Shown here piece by piece: positions 8,544 through 17,148 of a stretch of DNA of 64,000 bases (its first letter is position 1; every line of letters starts with the position of its first letter). The translations under genes were made by a program, and so were the position numbers. The notes beneath the pieces are model-generated. The model searched no databases. It had not been told where the DNA came from and was given only the letters and a program-made list of their open reading frames with translations. Origin of the DNA: Defluviicoccus sp. bin129 (lineage in GTDB: Bacteria > Pseudomonadota > Alphaproteobacteria > MPNO01); assembly GCA_002239065.1 (NCBI GenBank), contig MPNO01000018.1, positions 1-64,000 of the forward strand, read 5' to 3'.

Positions 8544-10070
8544 ATGCCCCTCTTACGCATGGAGCGGATCACCAAGACCTTCCCCGGCGTGGTCGCCAAC
8601 GACCGCATCGACCTCGCGGTCGACCGGGGCGAGATCCACGCCCTGCTGGGTGAGAACGGGTCCGGCAAGACCACGCTGATGAACGCGCTCTACGGGCTTC
8701 ACCGGCCGGATTCGGGGCGCATCCTGCTCGACGGGGCCGAAGTTCGGTTTTCCTCGCCGATGGACGCGATCGCGGCCGGAATCGGCATGGTGCACCAGCA
8801 CTTCATGCTGGTGCCCCCGCTCACCGTGGTCGAGAACATCGTGCTCGGGCTCAAGACCGCGAACGCGCCGCGCAGCCCGCTGCTCGACCTCAGGACCGCG
8901 GCGGCGCGTGTCCGGGAGCTGGCCGCGACGTACGGGCTCGACATCGATACCGGCGCGCAGATCTGGCAGCTCCCGGTCGGCGCGCAGCAACGGGTGGAAA
9001 TCCTCAAGGCGCTCTACCGCGACGCCGACCTGCTGATCCTCGACGAACCGACGGCGGTGCTCGCGCCCTCCGAGGTGCGACACCTGATCGGCGTCTTGCG
9101 GGGCCTCGCCGCGAGCGGCAAGGCGGTCATCTTCATCTCGCACAAGCTCAACGAGGTGATGGAGGTCGCCGACCGGATCAGCGTGCTGCGCGGCGGCAGG
9201 CTCGCCGGCACGGTGGCGGCGGCGGAGACCGATCCGGCCGAGCTCGCGAGGCTCATGGTCGGCCGCGACATCGTTCCGCCGCGCAGACGCGAGGGCCGGG
9301 CGGGCGATCCGGTGTTGCGGATCGAGGCGCTGCGCGTCAGGGACGACCGCGGCTTGCGCGCGGTGGACGTCGTCGGGTTCTCCCTGTCCTCCGGCGAGAT
9401 CCTCGGAATCGCCGGGGTCGACGGCAACGGCCAGAAGGAGCTGACCGAGGCGATCGCCGGCGTGCGCGCCATTGAGAGCGGCGCGCTCGACCTGACCGGG
9501 CTCGCCCCCTCGCGCGGCGAACGGTTTCGCAACATCGGACACGTGACCGAGGACCGTCACCACACCGGGCTGCTGATGTCCTTCCCGCTATGGGAGAACC
9601 TCGCTCTCAAGTCGAGCGACCGCCCACCCTTCGGCTCGCCCCTCTGGCTCCGTGTCGACGCCATGCGCCGGGCCACCGCGCGCGCGATCGAGACATTCTC
9701 GATTCGCGCCCAGGGCCCAGACAGCCCGGTCTCCGCGCTTTCCGGCGGAAACCAGCAAAAGCTCGTGCTCGCGCGCGAGCTCGGGCTCCGCCCCAGGCTG
9801 CTGCTCGCCGCGCAGCCGACGCGCGGGCTCGATGTCGGAGCGACCGAATACATCCACCAGCGCCTGCTTGCGGCGCGCGACGAGGGGATGGCGATCCTTC
9901 TCGTCTCGACCGAGCTCGACGAGGTCCTCGCGCTCAGCGACCGCGTGCTGGTCATGTATGAGGGCCGGGCGATGGGGCTGGTGGACGCCGGGGAGGCGAC
10001 GCGCGAGACCGTCGGCATGATGATGGCCGGGATGGAGCGGCACGAGGCGGCGGTGCAGGGCGGGACATGA
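8544..10070 (+). CDS. BMP-type (nucleoside-like) ABC transporter, double ATP-binding protein
   Basis: 508 residues with two fused ABC domains, as in sugar and nucleoside importers. The N-terminal domain is canonical: GENGSGKTT (36-44), Q-loop MVHQHFML, LPVGAQQRVEILKAL, LLILDEPTAVLAP. The C-terminal domain has a degenerate Walker A (GVDGNGQKEL) but retains LSGGNQQKLVLAREL; its Walker B region reads LLAAQPTRGLDVGA, without the usual DE pair. This asymmetry is normal for the family. The stop overlaps the next permease start by 4 bp. Confidence 0.92.
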   Translation: MPLLRMERITKTFPGVVANDRIDLAVDRGEIHALLGENGSGKTTLMNALYGLHRPDSGRILLDGAEVRFSSPMDAIAAGIGMVHQHFMLVPPLTVVENIVLGLKTANAPRSPLLDLRTAAARVRELAATYGLDIDTGAQIWQLPVGAQQRVEILKALYRDADLLILDEPTAVLAPSEVRHLIGVLRGLAASGKAVIFISHKLNEVMEVADRISVLRGGRLAGTVAAAETDPAELARLMVGRDIVPPRRREGRAGDPVLRIEALRVRDDRGLRAVDVVGFSLSSGEILGIAGVDGNGQKELTEAIAGVRAIESGALDLTGLAPSRGERFRNIGHVTEDRHHTGLLMSFPLWENLALKSSDRPPFGSPLWLRVDAMRRATARAIETFSIRAQGPDSPVSALSGGNQQKLVLARELGLRPRLLLAAQPTRGLDVGATEYIHQRLLAARDEGMAILLVSTELDEVLALSDRVLVMYEGRAMGLVDAGEATRETVGMMMAGMERHEAAVQGGT

Positions 10071-11119
10071 GCGGGGCCGCCGCCGCGCGCGGCCTGCAGG
10101 CTCTCCGCGCGACATCGATTTCGCTGGCCGCCATCGCGCTCGCTTTGGCGGCGAGCGCCGTGCTGATCCTGCTGGCCGGCGCCGATCCTGTCGCCGCCTA
10201 CTGGGCGCTGCTCCAGGGCGCGGTCGGCGACGGGTTCGCGCTCGGCAACACGCTCGCCCGCACCACCCCGCTGATCTTCACCGGGCTCGCCGTCGCTTTC
10301 GCCTTCCGCTGCAACCTGCTCAATATCGGTGCCGAAGGACAGCTCTATGCCGGGGCGCTGGCGAGCGTGGTCATCGGGATCTATCTCACCGGCCTGCCTT
10401 CGGTGCTGCACATCGCGCTGTCAATCGCGGGCGGGTTCCTGGCCGGGGCGGCGTGGGGTGGGCTCGCGGGCTATCTGCGGGCCGCGCGCGGGATCAACGA
10501 GATCATCTCGACGATCATGCTCAACTTCGTGGCGATCTTCTTCGTGAGCTACCTGGTCCACGGCCCGCTCGCCGAGCCGCCCGGCTTCTTCCACCAGACG
10601 GCGATGGTCGCCGAGACCGCGCGGCTCCCGGTGATCTACCCGAAATCCGACCTTTCGGTCGCGATATTCCTGGCCGTCGCGGTGGCGCTGCTTACCGCCT
10701 ACGTTCTGTGGCGCACCCCGTTCGGGCTGAAGCTGCGCGCGGTCGGCGAGTCCACCGGCACGGCGCGGTTCTCCGGGGTGCCGGTCAACCGCTACGTGTT
10801 CGGCGCGATGAGCGTTTCCGGCGGGCTCGCGGGGCTCGCCGGCACCACCGAGATGATCGGCGGCCAGTACCGGCTGCTCGACTTCTTCTCGCCGGGCTAC
10901 GGCTTCGACGGCATCGCGGTTGCGTTCCTCGGCAGGTCGGATCCCATCGGGGTGGTGTTCGCGGCCTTCCTGTTCGCCGCGCTCCGGGTCGGCGCCAACC
11001 ACATGCAGAGAACGACCGGGCTGCCGACCTCGCTGATCCTGGTGATCCAGGGCATGGTCATCCTGTTCATCCTCGGTGTCGCGGTGCTCGAATGGTATCG
11101 CCGGCGGCAGCGGGGCTGA
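10067..11119 (+). CDS. BMP-type ABC transporter permease 1
   Basis: A 350-residue inner-membrane permease of the family that also holds the ribose and nucleoside permeases. It contains LLNIGAEGQLYAGAL, NEIISTIMLNFVAIF, and TPFGLKLRAVGEST, the cytoplasmic coupling helix. It starts with an ATGA overlap on the ATPase gene. It should pair with the permease at 11130. Confidence 0.9.
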   Translation: MSGAAAARGLQALRATSISLAAIALALAASAVLILLAGADPVAAYWALLQGAVGDGFALGNTLARTTPLIFTGLAVAFAFRCNLLNIGAEGQLYAGALASVVIGIYLTGLPSVLHIALSIAGGFLAGAAWGGLAGYLRAARGINEIISTIMLNFVAIFFVSYLVHGPLAEPPGFFHQTAMVAETARLPVIYPKSDLSVAIFLAVAVALLTAYVLWRTPFGLKLRAVGESTGTARFSGVPVNRYVFGAMSVSGGLAGLAGTTEMIGGQYRLLDFFSPGYGFDGIAVAFLGRSDPIGVVFAAFLFAALRVGANHMQRTTGLPTSLILVIQGMVILFILGVAVLEWYRRRQRG

Positions 11120-11129
11120 GGGGCCGGGA

Positions 11130-12062
11130 ATGGACGTGTTGCTGAGCGTGCTCGATCCGGACTATTTCGCCGCGACGATCAGGCTGGCGACCCCGCTGCT
11201 GTTCGCCACGCTCGGCGGGATCCTCAACGAGCGTGCGGGCATCATCAATATCGGCCTCGAGGGCACCATGCTGATGGCCGCGCTCACCGGCGTGTTCGGC
11301 GCCTGGTTCATCGGCTCGCCGTGGCTGGGCTTCGCCTGCGGGGTCCTCGCCGGCGCCCTGGTCGCCTGGATCCACGGCTTCGTCTCGATATCCCTCGGCG
11401 CCAACCAGATCGTCTCGGGAACGGCCATCAACCTGCTCGGCCTCGGCCTTTCGAGCTTCCTGATCCGCATCGTCTTCGGCCTCAAGGAACAGCAGAGGGT
11501 GGTGCCGCATTTCGATCCCGTCTCGCTGCCCCTGCTGGCCGACCTCCCGCTCCTCGGCCCGGTCCTCTTCCATCAGCACGCCCTGGTCTACGTCGCCTTC
11601 CTGCTGGTCCCCGTCCTCTGGGTGATCCTCTACAGGACGCGCTGGGGGCTGATGATCACCGCGGTGGGCGAGCATCCCCGGGCCGCATCGTCGGTCGGTA
11701 TCGACCCGCTGCGCGTCCGCTATGCCTGCACCGTGCTGTCGGGCGCTCTGGCGGGTGCTGGAGGCGCGTTTCTCTCCCTCGGACAGCTTCACTTCTTCCA
11801 GGACGAGATGGTGGCCGGGCGCGGCTTCATCGCGCTCGCGGCGCTGATCTTCGGGCGCTGGAACCCGATCGGCGGGATGATCGCATGCCTGATCTTCGGC
11901 GCCGCCGATGCGCTGCAATTCCGCGGCCAGGCGGTCGGGCTCGGCGTCCCGCACCAGTTCATGCTGATGTTCCCCTACGTACTGACTCTCGCGATTCTCG
12001 TCGTCGTCGGCGGCAAGAGCCAGGGCCCGGCGGCGATCGGGATTCCGTTTCGCAAGAGCTGA
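11130..12062 (+). CDS. BMP-type ABC transporter permease 2
   Basis: A 310-residue partner permease. The paralogous motifs are ILNERAGIINIGLEGTMLM and ANQIVSGTAINLLGLGLSSF, then TRWGLMITAVGEHPRAA. The frame could be extended to 11076 inside the previous gene, but the ATG at 11130 follows GAGGGGCCGGGA and begins just before the first membrane helix. It completes the importer. A CCGGGG/CCCCGG hairpin at 12067-12081 follows. Confidence 0.9.
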   Translation: MDVLLSVLDPDYFAATIRLATPLLFATLGGILNERAGIINIGLEGTMLMAALTGVFGAWFIGSPWLGFACGVLAGALVAWIHGFVSISLGANQIVSGTAINLLGLGLSSFLIRIVFGLKEQQRVVPHFDPVSLPLLADLPLLGPVLFHQHALVYVAFLLVPVLWVILYRTRWGLMITAVGEHPRAASSVGIDPLRVRYACTVLSGALAGAGGAFLSLGQLHFFQDEMVAGRGFIALAALIFGRWNPIGGMIACLIFGAADALQFRGQAVGLGVPHQFMLMFPYVLTLAILVVVGGKSQGPAAIGIPFRKS

Positions 12063-12103
12063 GTGCCCGGGGCTGCCCCGGTGAAGCATCCCCCGAGGGG
12101 GCC

Positions 12104-12353
12104 ATGAAGATGAGAATTCCGTTCAGGGTCCTGGCGGTGGCATCGGCCCGGTCAGGACGGCCGGTTCAAGGCCGAGGACTACAAGGAGTGGACCATGATG
12201 CGGAGGGGCGGCGCCAGCCTCGCGCCCCATTACGAGTTCGAGGACCGGATTCCCGCCGACGCCAAGGCCAGGGTCGAGAAGATCGAGCGCGACATCCCGG
12301 CCGGAGGACATGTCGAGAAGATCAACGACGCCGAGCCCAAATCGACCTCTTGA
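12104..12353 (+). pseudogene. Remnant of a second BMP family substrate-binding protein gene (internal deletion)
   Basis: After a GAGGGGG ribosome site, the ATG at 12104 opens MKMRIPFRVLAVASA, which looks like the start of a signal peptide. At about 12148-12150 the coding sense moves to another frame. That frame reads to the TGA at 12351 as ...AEDYKEWTMMRRGGASLAPH... ending NDAEPKSTS, a pattern I recognise as a BMP-protein C-terminus (the LAP motif, then a PADAKARVEKIERDI helix). The middle of the protein, roughly 250-300 codons, is absent. Its place directly after a complete BMP operon fits a duplicated binding protein lost by deletion. The family call for the tail is moderately sure. Confidence 0.6.
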
Positions 12354-12437
12354 GGGGTCGCCGGAAACTTTGCGGGAAATCCTGAAGCTCGCCGGAGTCA
12401 CCACGCTTCGGGACGGCGTGCCGCGTCGGGATCTCGA

Positions 12438-13553
12438 TCAACCCGGGTCGCGGTCCGCGAAGCCGTGCTCCAGCAGCTCGAGGAACGCCTCGCGCCCGAT
12501 GCCGGCGAGGCCCATCCGGGCGAGCGTCAGCCCCTCCGCGCGGAAGTCCCGCCGGAGGATCACCGAGGCGAGGTGAATGACGTGGTCGATGACCGGGGTC
12601 TTCACGCCGGCAATGCGGCCGAGCTCGGAATAGATCAGATGGCCGTAGGGCACGTCCTCCAGCAAATAGCGGTGCTCCAGCGCGGTCGGCGCCATGATCC
12701 ACCGGTCCGGCTCGCTCTGGTGGAAGGCCTCGTAGGCGAGGCCCGAGGCGCCGGCCTCGTCGGTCGTGTATCCCATGCGCCAGAACAGCTCGACGAACGG
12801 CATGGTCCTGGCATCGAGCGCCGCGGCGACGGCGAGGCGTTCGCGGTCCACCGCGTCGATCAGCCGGCCGACCGACGGCGTGATCCCGTCATAGTAGTGC
12901 CGGAAGTCGCCCCCGGTGGCCTCGATCCGGCCGGCATTGCACAGCACCGCCGGCGGGTGGTGGATCGCGTTGCCGTAGGGGAAGACGGTCTCCAGCACGT
13001 TGGAAAACGCCTGTACCGACGGGTAGACGGTCTTCACCGCCGCGTGCAGCCTGGCGGTCTCGCGTCCCGGGAAGCCGCCGAAGACCATGAAATCCGACAC
13101 CCGCGAGATCCGGCATTTGGTGGGCTCGATGCGGCGGCAGAGATAGGGAAGCGTCGCGGTCTCGCAAAACACCGGATGCGCGATGCCGTGTTCCCGGAGC
13201 ACGTGCGGGATCAGCAGGAGCGTGTGGCCCGGCGACACGAACAGGATTTGGCCCTCCGTCAGATGCGGCGCGGCGGCGGACACCCATTTCTCGTGCAGAT
13301 GGGCCGGGCTCACGATCATCACCATCTCCGCGCCGTCCATCGCCGCTTCGGCGTCGTCGGTGATCAGCGGGAGCGGAGCGAACCCGTCGCCGAACGGGGC
13401 GGTGTAGTGGATGCCGCCGATTTCCTGCAGCGGCGCCAGCGCGTCGCGGTCCTGGCTGTAGAGACGGATCTCGAAGCCCAGCGTCGTCAGATGCGCAGCC
13501 GCCGAGGTGCCGCCGCCGCCGGCGCCGAATATGGCGATCCGCTCAACCGTCAT
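12438..13553 (-). CDS. NAD/NADP-dependent octopine/nopaline dehydrogenase family protein
   Basis: 371 residues. An N-terminal Rossmann fold (IAIFGAGGGGTSAAAH, about residues 5-20) and MVMIVSPAHLHE precede an alpha-helical C-terminal domain with NAIHHPPAVLCNAGRIE and FRHYYDGITPSVGRLI, the catalytic region of opine dehydrogenases. Members reductively join, or oxidatively split, an amino acid and a 2-oxo acid; many bacterial relatives act on unknown compounds. The ATG at 13553 follows GGGGGGAGGACC; a TTG seven codons upstream is less likely. It is divergent from the VOC gene. Confidence 0.78.
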   Translation of the reverse strand: MTVERIAIFGAGGGGTSAAAHLTTLGFEIRLYSQDRDALAPLQEIGGIHYTAPFGDGFAPLPLITDDAEAAMDGAEMVMIVSPAHLHEKWVSAAAPHLTEGQILFVSPGHTLLLIPHVLREHGIAHPVFCETATLPYLCRRIEPTKCRISRVSDFMVFGGFPGRETARLHAAVKTVYPSVQAFSNVLETVFPYGNAIHHPPAVLCNAGRIEATGGDFRHYYDGITPSVGRLIDAVDRERLAVAAALDARTMPFVELFWRMGYTTDEAGASGLAYEAFHQSEPDRWIMAPTALEHRYLLEDVPYGHLIYSELGRIAGVKTPVIDHVIHLASVILRRDFRAEGLTLARMGLAGIGREAFLELLEHGFADRDPG

Positions 13554-13663
13554 GGTCCTCCCCCCTCGCCGCAACCGTGCCCAAACGCGCGGGCGGGATC
13601 AACTTGCCGGTGCCCGGATTTGCCGCCATGCTCGTCGCACTCGGAATTCGGAACGCAGACATC

Positions 13664-14902
13664 ATGACCCTGCAAGACACGACCGCGCCGCCGCTGGTTT
13701 TCAGCCATTTCGGCTACGACACCGGCGCCTATGACCGGGCCGTCGATTTCTGGACCCGCGTGTTCGGCTTCGGCATCAGCGACCACGGCCCGCTCGGCAA
13801 GCAGCGGATCTGCTTCATGACCCGCCGCCCGTTCGAGCATCACCAGCTCGTCGCGGTGAGCGGCCGCGATCCGGCGCAGCCGACCACGGTGGCCGATCTC
13901 GGCTTCCGCGCGCCGGCGCTCGGCGAGCTCAGGCGGATCGCCGCCCGGCTGAAGGGGGAGGAGGGGGTGACCGGCATCGCCGCCGTCGATCGCGGCGTGT
14001 CGTGGACGCTCCATTTCACCGATCCGACGGGGCTTCCGGTCACCATCGATGTCGACACCCCCTGGTTCGTCCCGCAGCCGCAGGCCTGGCCGCTCGACCT
14101 CCAGGCGGACGACGAGACGATCCGCGCGACCACGCGTGCGCGCTGCGAGGATCGCGCGGGCTTCTGCACCCGGCAGGAATGGCGCGCGGAGACCGAAGCC
14201 GCGCTGGCGGCGAGCGGCAAGCTGCAACCCCAGGCGACGCCGACCGTCGATCCGCTGCCGCCCGATGCCGGACCGGTGTTCCGCAACGATTTCGGCGCCA
14301 ACGGCGGCGAGCGGTTTCCCGGTGTCTCGATGTTCCGCGTCGGCATGCTGGCGATCGATCTCGACGCGCTCGCCGCGTTCTACGAGACCGAGCTCGGCTA
14401 TCTCGTGACCGGGCGGGGGCTGCGGCCGGCGGTGGGCGCGGTGCCGGCGGCGGATGTCGTCTATCTGACGCGCGACCCCGACCAGATCGCCCAGCTCGTC
14501 CTCGTCGCCGGGCGCCCGGCGGAGCTGCCGAGCAGCATCAACCAGGTCACCTTCAGGGTGCCGTCGCTGCCGGCGCTGCGGGAGGTCTGCGCACGCATGT
14601 ACGACCACCCCGAGGTCGACGACTACCGCCCGGTGGATCACGGAAACTCGTTCTCGCTCTACTGCAACGACCCCGAGGGCAACACGATCGAGCTCAGCCG
14701 CGAATCGGCCTGGTACACCCCGGCGCCGAGCGCCTGGCCGCTCGATCTCTCGCTGTCCGACGAGGAAGTCCTGAAGGTGTCGGAGGCGCGCTGCCATTCG
14801 GTGCCCGGATTCATGATGCGGGCCGACTGGAAGGCGCGCGCGCGTTCGCAGCTGCTCGATGCCGGGCGGCTCGAGGCCGAGGCGTTTCCGCAACAGGGCT
14901 GA
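13664..14902 (+). CDS. Two-domain VOC (glyoxalase/extradiol dioxygenase-like) protein
   Basis: 412 residues from this ATG (the frame is open upstream to 13577). Two VOC modules follow one another. The first starts FSHFGYDTGAYDRAVDFW and the second MFRVGMLAIDLDALAAFYE, the latter ending in the strand GNTIELSRES. Both are followed by the same extra tail: P-x-AWPLDL, an acidic DE pair, ARC, GF and a W-x-A helix. So the unit that duplicated was VOC plus tail. VOC proteins bind a divalent metal and act in aromatic ring cleavage, isomerisation or binding. Substrate unknown. It converges on the luciferase-like gene, 3 bases apart. Confidence 0.72.
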   Translation: MTLQDTTAPPLVFSHFGYDTGAYDRAVDFWTRVFGFGISDHGPLGKQRICFMTRRPFEHHQLVAVSGRDPAQPTTVADLGFRAPALGELRRIAARLKGEEGVTGIAAVDRGVSWTLHFTDPTGLPVTIDVDTPWFVPQPQAWPLDLQADDETIRATTRARCEDRAGFCTRQEWRAETEAALAASGKLQPQATPTVDPLPPDAGPVFRNDFGANGGERFPGVSMFRVGMLAIDLDALAAFYETELGYLVTGRGLRPAVGAVPAADVVYLTRDPDQIAQLVLVAGRPAELPSSINQVTFRVPSLPALREVCARMYDHPEVDDYRPVDHGNSFSLYCNDPEGNTIELSRESAWYTPAPSAWPLDLSLSDEEVLKVSEARCHSVPGFMMRADWKARARSQLLDAGRLEAEAFPQQG

Positions 14903-14905
14903 CCC

Positions 14906-15898
14906 TCAGCCGGCCGCGAATTCCCTGAGCACGTCGAGGGCGAGCTTGCGCCCTTCCGGCGAGCCGCGGATCTGGATCGCCGGTTCGGTCACGCCGGTCT
15001 CCAGATAGGCGGCCAGCCGGTCGCGGCAATTGGCCGGCGTGCCGCCGACCGCAAACGCGTCCACCGCGTCGTCGGGAACCAGGCGCTTGGCGGTCTCCAT
15101 GTCCCGCCTGGCGACGGCGGCGATGATCGCCTCATGGTCGATGGGTAGGCCCGAGGAGCGGATGTTGTCCGCCATGGTCCGGTTGCGGAACAGGAAGGCG
15201 AGCCGCCCGCGCAGATAATCCACCGCCTCCCGCCCGTCCGCCGAGACCGCGAAGTACAGGAAGGCGGCGCTGCGCAGCGCGGCCGGGTCGCGGCCCGCCG
15301 CCCGCGCGCCTTCGGCGATCTGCCCGAGGCTGTAGCGGACATGGGCGAGCGTCAGCCCGCCCGACAGCACCACCCCGTCGGCGATGCGCCCGGTCAGGCG
15401 CAGCATCCGCTCCCGGGTCGCCGCGACATAGATCGGGATGGGCTCGGGCGGCGCGAACGCCATGCGCGCGCCGGCGAGGCGGAAGAATTCCCCGTCATAG
15501 GTCACCGCTTCGCCGGTCCACAGCGCCCGCAGGCATTCGATGAACTCGCGCACCGCCCGAACTGGCCTGACGGGCTCGACCCCCGACTCGCCGAGGAACA
15601 GCGGATTGCCGACGCCGATGGCGACGCCGACCCGGCCGGGCGCCACGTCGGTCAGCGTCGCGAGCGACATCGCCGTCGGGGTCGGGTGCCACAGATAGGG
15701 GCTGATCGCGGTCGGAACCACGGTCGCCGTTTCGGTCGACATCGCATAGGCCATGCAGCCGACGACGGCTTCGCGGTAGCCCATGTGCTCGGCCATCCAG
15801 ATCCGCCCGGCGCCCGCCTGCTCCGCCTCGCGGACGATTTCGAGCGAATCCGACAGGCGGTCGAACCCGTCGAAGCGAATACCGATTCCCAAGGTCAT
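14906..15898 (-). CDS. LLM-class (luciferase-like) flavin/F420-dependent oxidoreductase
   Basis: 330 residues with a TIM-barrel pattern of bacterial luciferase-like enzymes: TLGIGIRFDGFD at the first strand, GAGRIWMAEHMGY, ATLTDVAPGRVGVAIGVGNP near residue 85, and PIPIYVAATRERMLRLTGRIADG near residue 155. Such enzymes use reduced flavin or F420 to oxidise or reduce small organic compounds. It is the last gene of a minus-strand group with the MFS carrier, nitronate monooxygenase and EthD-like protein, which suggests one catabolic unit. Which cofactor it uses cannot be told. Confidence 0.82.
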   Translation of the reverse strand: MTLGIGIRFDGFDRLSDSLEIVREAEQAGAGRIWMAEHMGYREAVVGCMAYAMSTETATVVPTAISPYLWHPTPTAMSLATLTDVAPGRVGVAIGVGNPLFLGESGVEPVRPVRAVREFIECLRALWTGEAVTYDGEFFRLAGARMAFAPPEPIPIYVAATRERMLRLTGRIADGVVLSGGLTLAHVRYSLGQIAEGARAAGRDPAALRSAAFLYFAVSADGREAVDYLRGRLAFLFRNRTMADNIRSSGLPIDHEAIIAAVARRDMETAKRLVPDDAVDAFAVGGTPANCRDRLAAYLETGVTEPAIQIRGSPEGRKLALDVLREFAAG

Positions 15899-15929
15899 CG
15901 CGCCTGCATCTCCCGATTTTCCTGCCGGT

Positions 15930-17141
15930 CTACGCCCGGGCGGGGCGCGCCGCGGGCACGCCGCCCGGCGGCAGCATGAGCACCGCGGCGAGGATCGCGC
16001 CCGCCGCCGCCGCCATCGCCACGAACAGCGCGCCGAAACCCCAGCTCGCGTGGATTCCCGCGATCGCCGGCAGCGCCGACGCCATCACCGAAAACGTCAC
16101 GATGTAGCGGATGGCGTAGAGCCGGCTGCGCCACGCGCTGCTCGCGATCCGCCCGACCAGCACGTCGTTGATCGGGATCTGCCCGAACACCGCGAGCATG
16201 AAGGCGATGGCGACGATGAGCGCGGCGATGCCGGTGAGCTGGATCATGATCGCGAAGAAGACCGCCTGGAGCAGGGCGACGACGGCAAACACGGCGCGCA
16301 GCGAGTGGCGGTCGACGAGCCAGCCCACCACGAGCTGAGCGAGCGCCGCCACGGCGAAGACCAGGAAGGCGTAGCCGCCGATCTCGGTGGCGGTCCCGGC
16401 GAGCCCGGCGAGGCGTTCGTCGAAGATCTTGGGCAGCGCGAAGGTGGTGCTCTGGAAGATCAGCCCGCCGATCGCGGTGGTGACCACGATTATCGCCAGC
16501 ACGCGACGGAAGGCCGCGCGGCCGATCGCCGACGCGCCCTGGGCCGCCGCCTTCGCCGCCGCTTCGCCCCCGCGGTGCACGCGGCGGCCGCGCCCGGTCC
16601 ACAGGAAGGCCGCGTAGGCGGCGCCGAGGCCGATCGAGACGGCGCCCGGCAGGACGAACGCGCTGCGCCAGCCGCCGGTGTCGATCAGCCAGCCGGTCAG
16701 CAGCGCCGCCGCCGCCACCCCGAGATTGCCGAACACGCCGTTGACCGCCAGCGGCACGCCGGTCCTGTCCCGGCCCTCGACCACCATGGCGAGCCCGACC
16801 GGATGGTAGATCGCCGCGAACACGCCGATCGCCAGCAGGCCGAGCGCGATGCCGAGCGGCGAATCCGCCAGCGCGGTGGCGATCGAGCCCGCCCCGATGC
16901 CGACGAAGAAGACGACCATCATGCCCTCGCGGCTCCACTTGTCGGCGATCCATCCGGCCGGGATCGCGCAGACCCCGAAGGCGACGAACCCGGGCGTTGC
17001 GTAGGGGATGAGCGCCGCATAGCTCATGCCCCACTCCTCGGCGAGGCGGAGCGCCGCGACCGTCGCGAAGATCAGCATGAACAAATGGTCGAGGAAGTGC
17101 CCGACATTGAGGAACAGGAAGTTGAGGCTCGGGCGCGACAT
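15930..17141 (-). CDS. MFS transporter
   Basis: 403 residues with about twelve hydrophobic segments. The segment GWIADKWSREGMM between helices 2 and 3 is the MFS motif A equivalent, and WLVDRHSLRAVFA marks the corresponding loop of the second half. The start at 17141 (MSRPSLNFLFLNVGHF) is 8 bases after the nitronate monooxygenase stop; an upstream start would overlap that gene. It probably moves the substrate or product of the neighbouring oxidoreductases across the inner membrane; direction unknown. Confidence 0.85.
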   Translation of the reverse strand: MSRPSLNFLFLNVGHFLDHLFMLIFATVAALRLAEEWGMSYAALIPYATPGFVAFGVCAIPAGWIADKWSREGMMVVFFVGIGAGSIATALADSPLGIALGLLAIGVFAAIYHPVGLAMVVEGRDRTGVPLAVNGVFGNLGVAAAALLTGWLIDTGGWRSAFVLPGAVSIGLGAAYAAFLWTGRGRRVHRGGEAAAKAAAQGASAIGRAAFRRVLAIIVVTTAIGGLIFQSTTFALPKIFDERLAGLAGTATEIGGYAFLVFAVAALAQLVVGWLVDRHSLRAVFAVVALLQAVFFAIMIQLTGIAALIVAIAFMLAVFGQIPINDVLVGRIASSAWRSRLYAIRYIVTFSVMASALPAIAGIHASWGFGALFVAMAAAAGAILAAVLMLPPGGVPAARPARA

Positions 17142-17148
17142 GGTCGGG

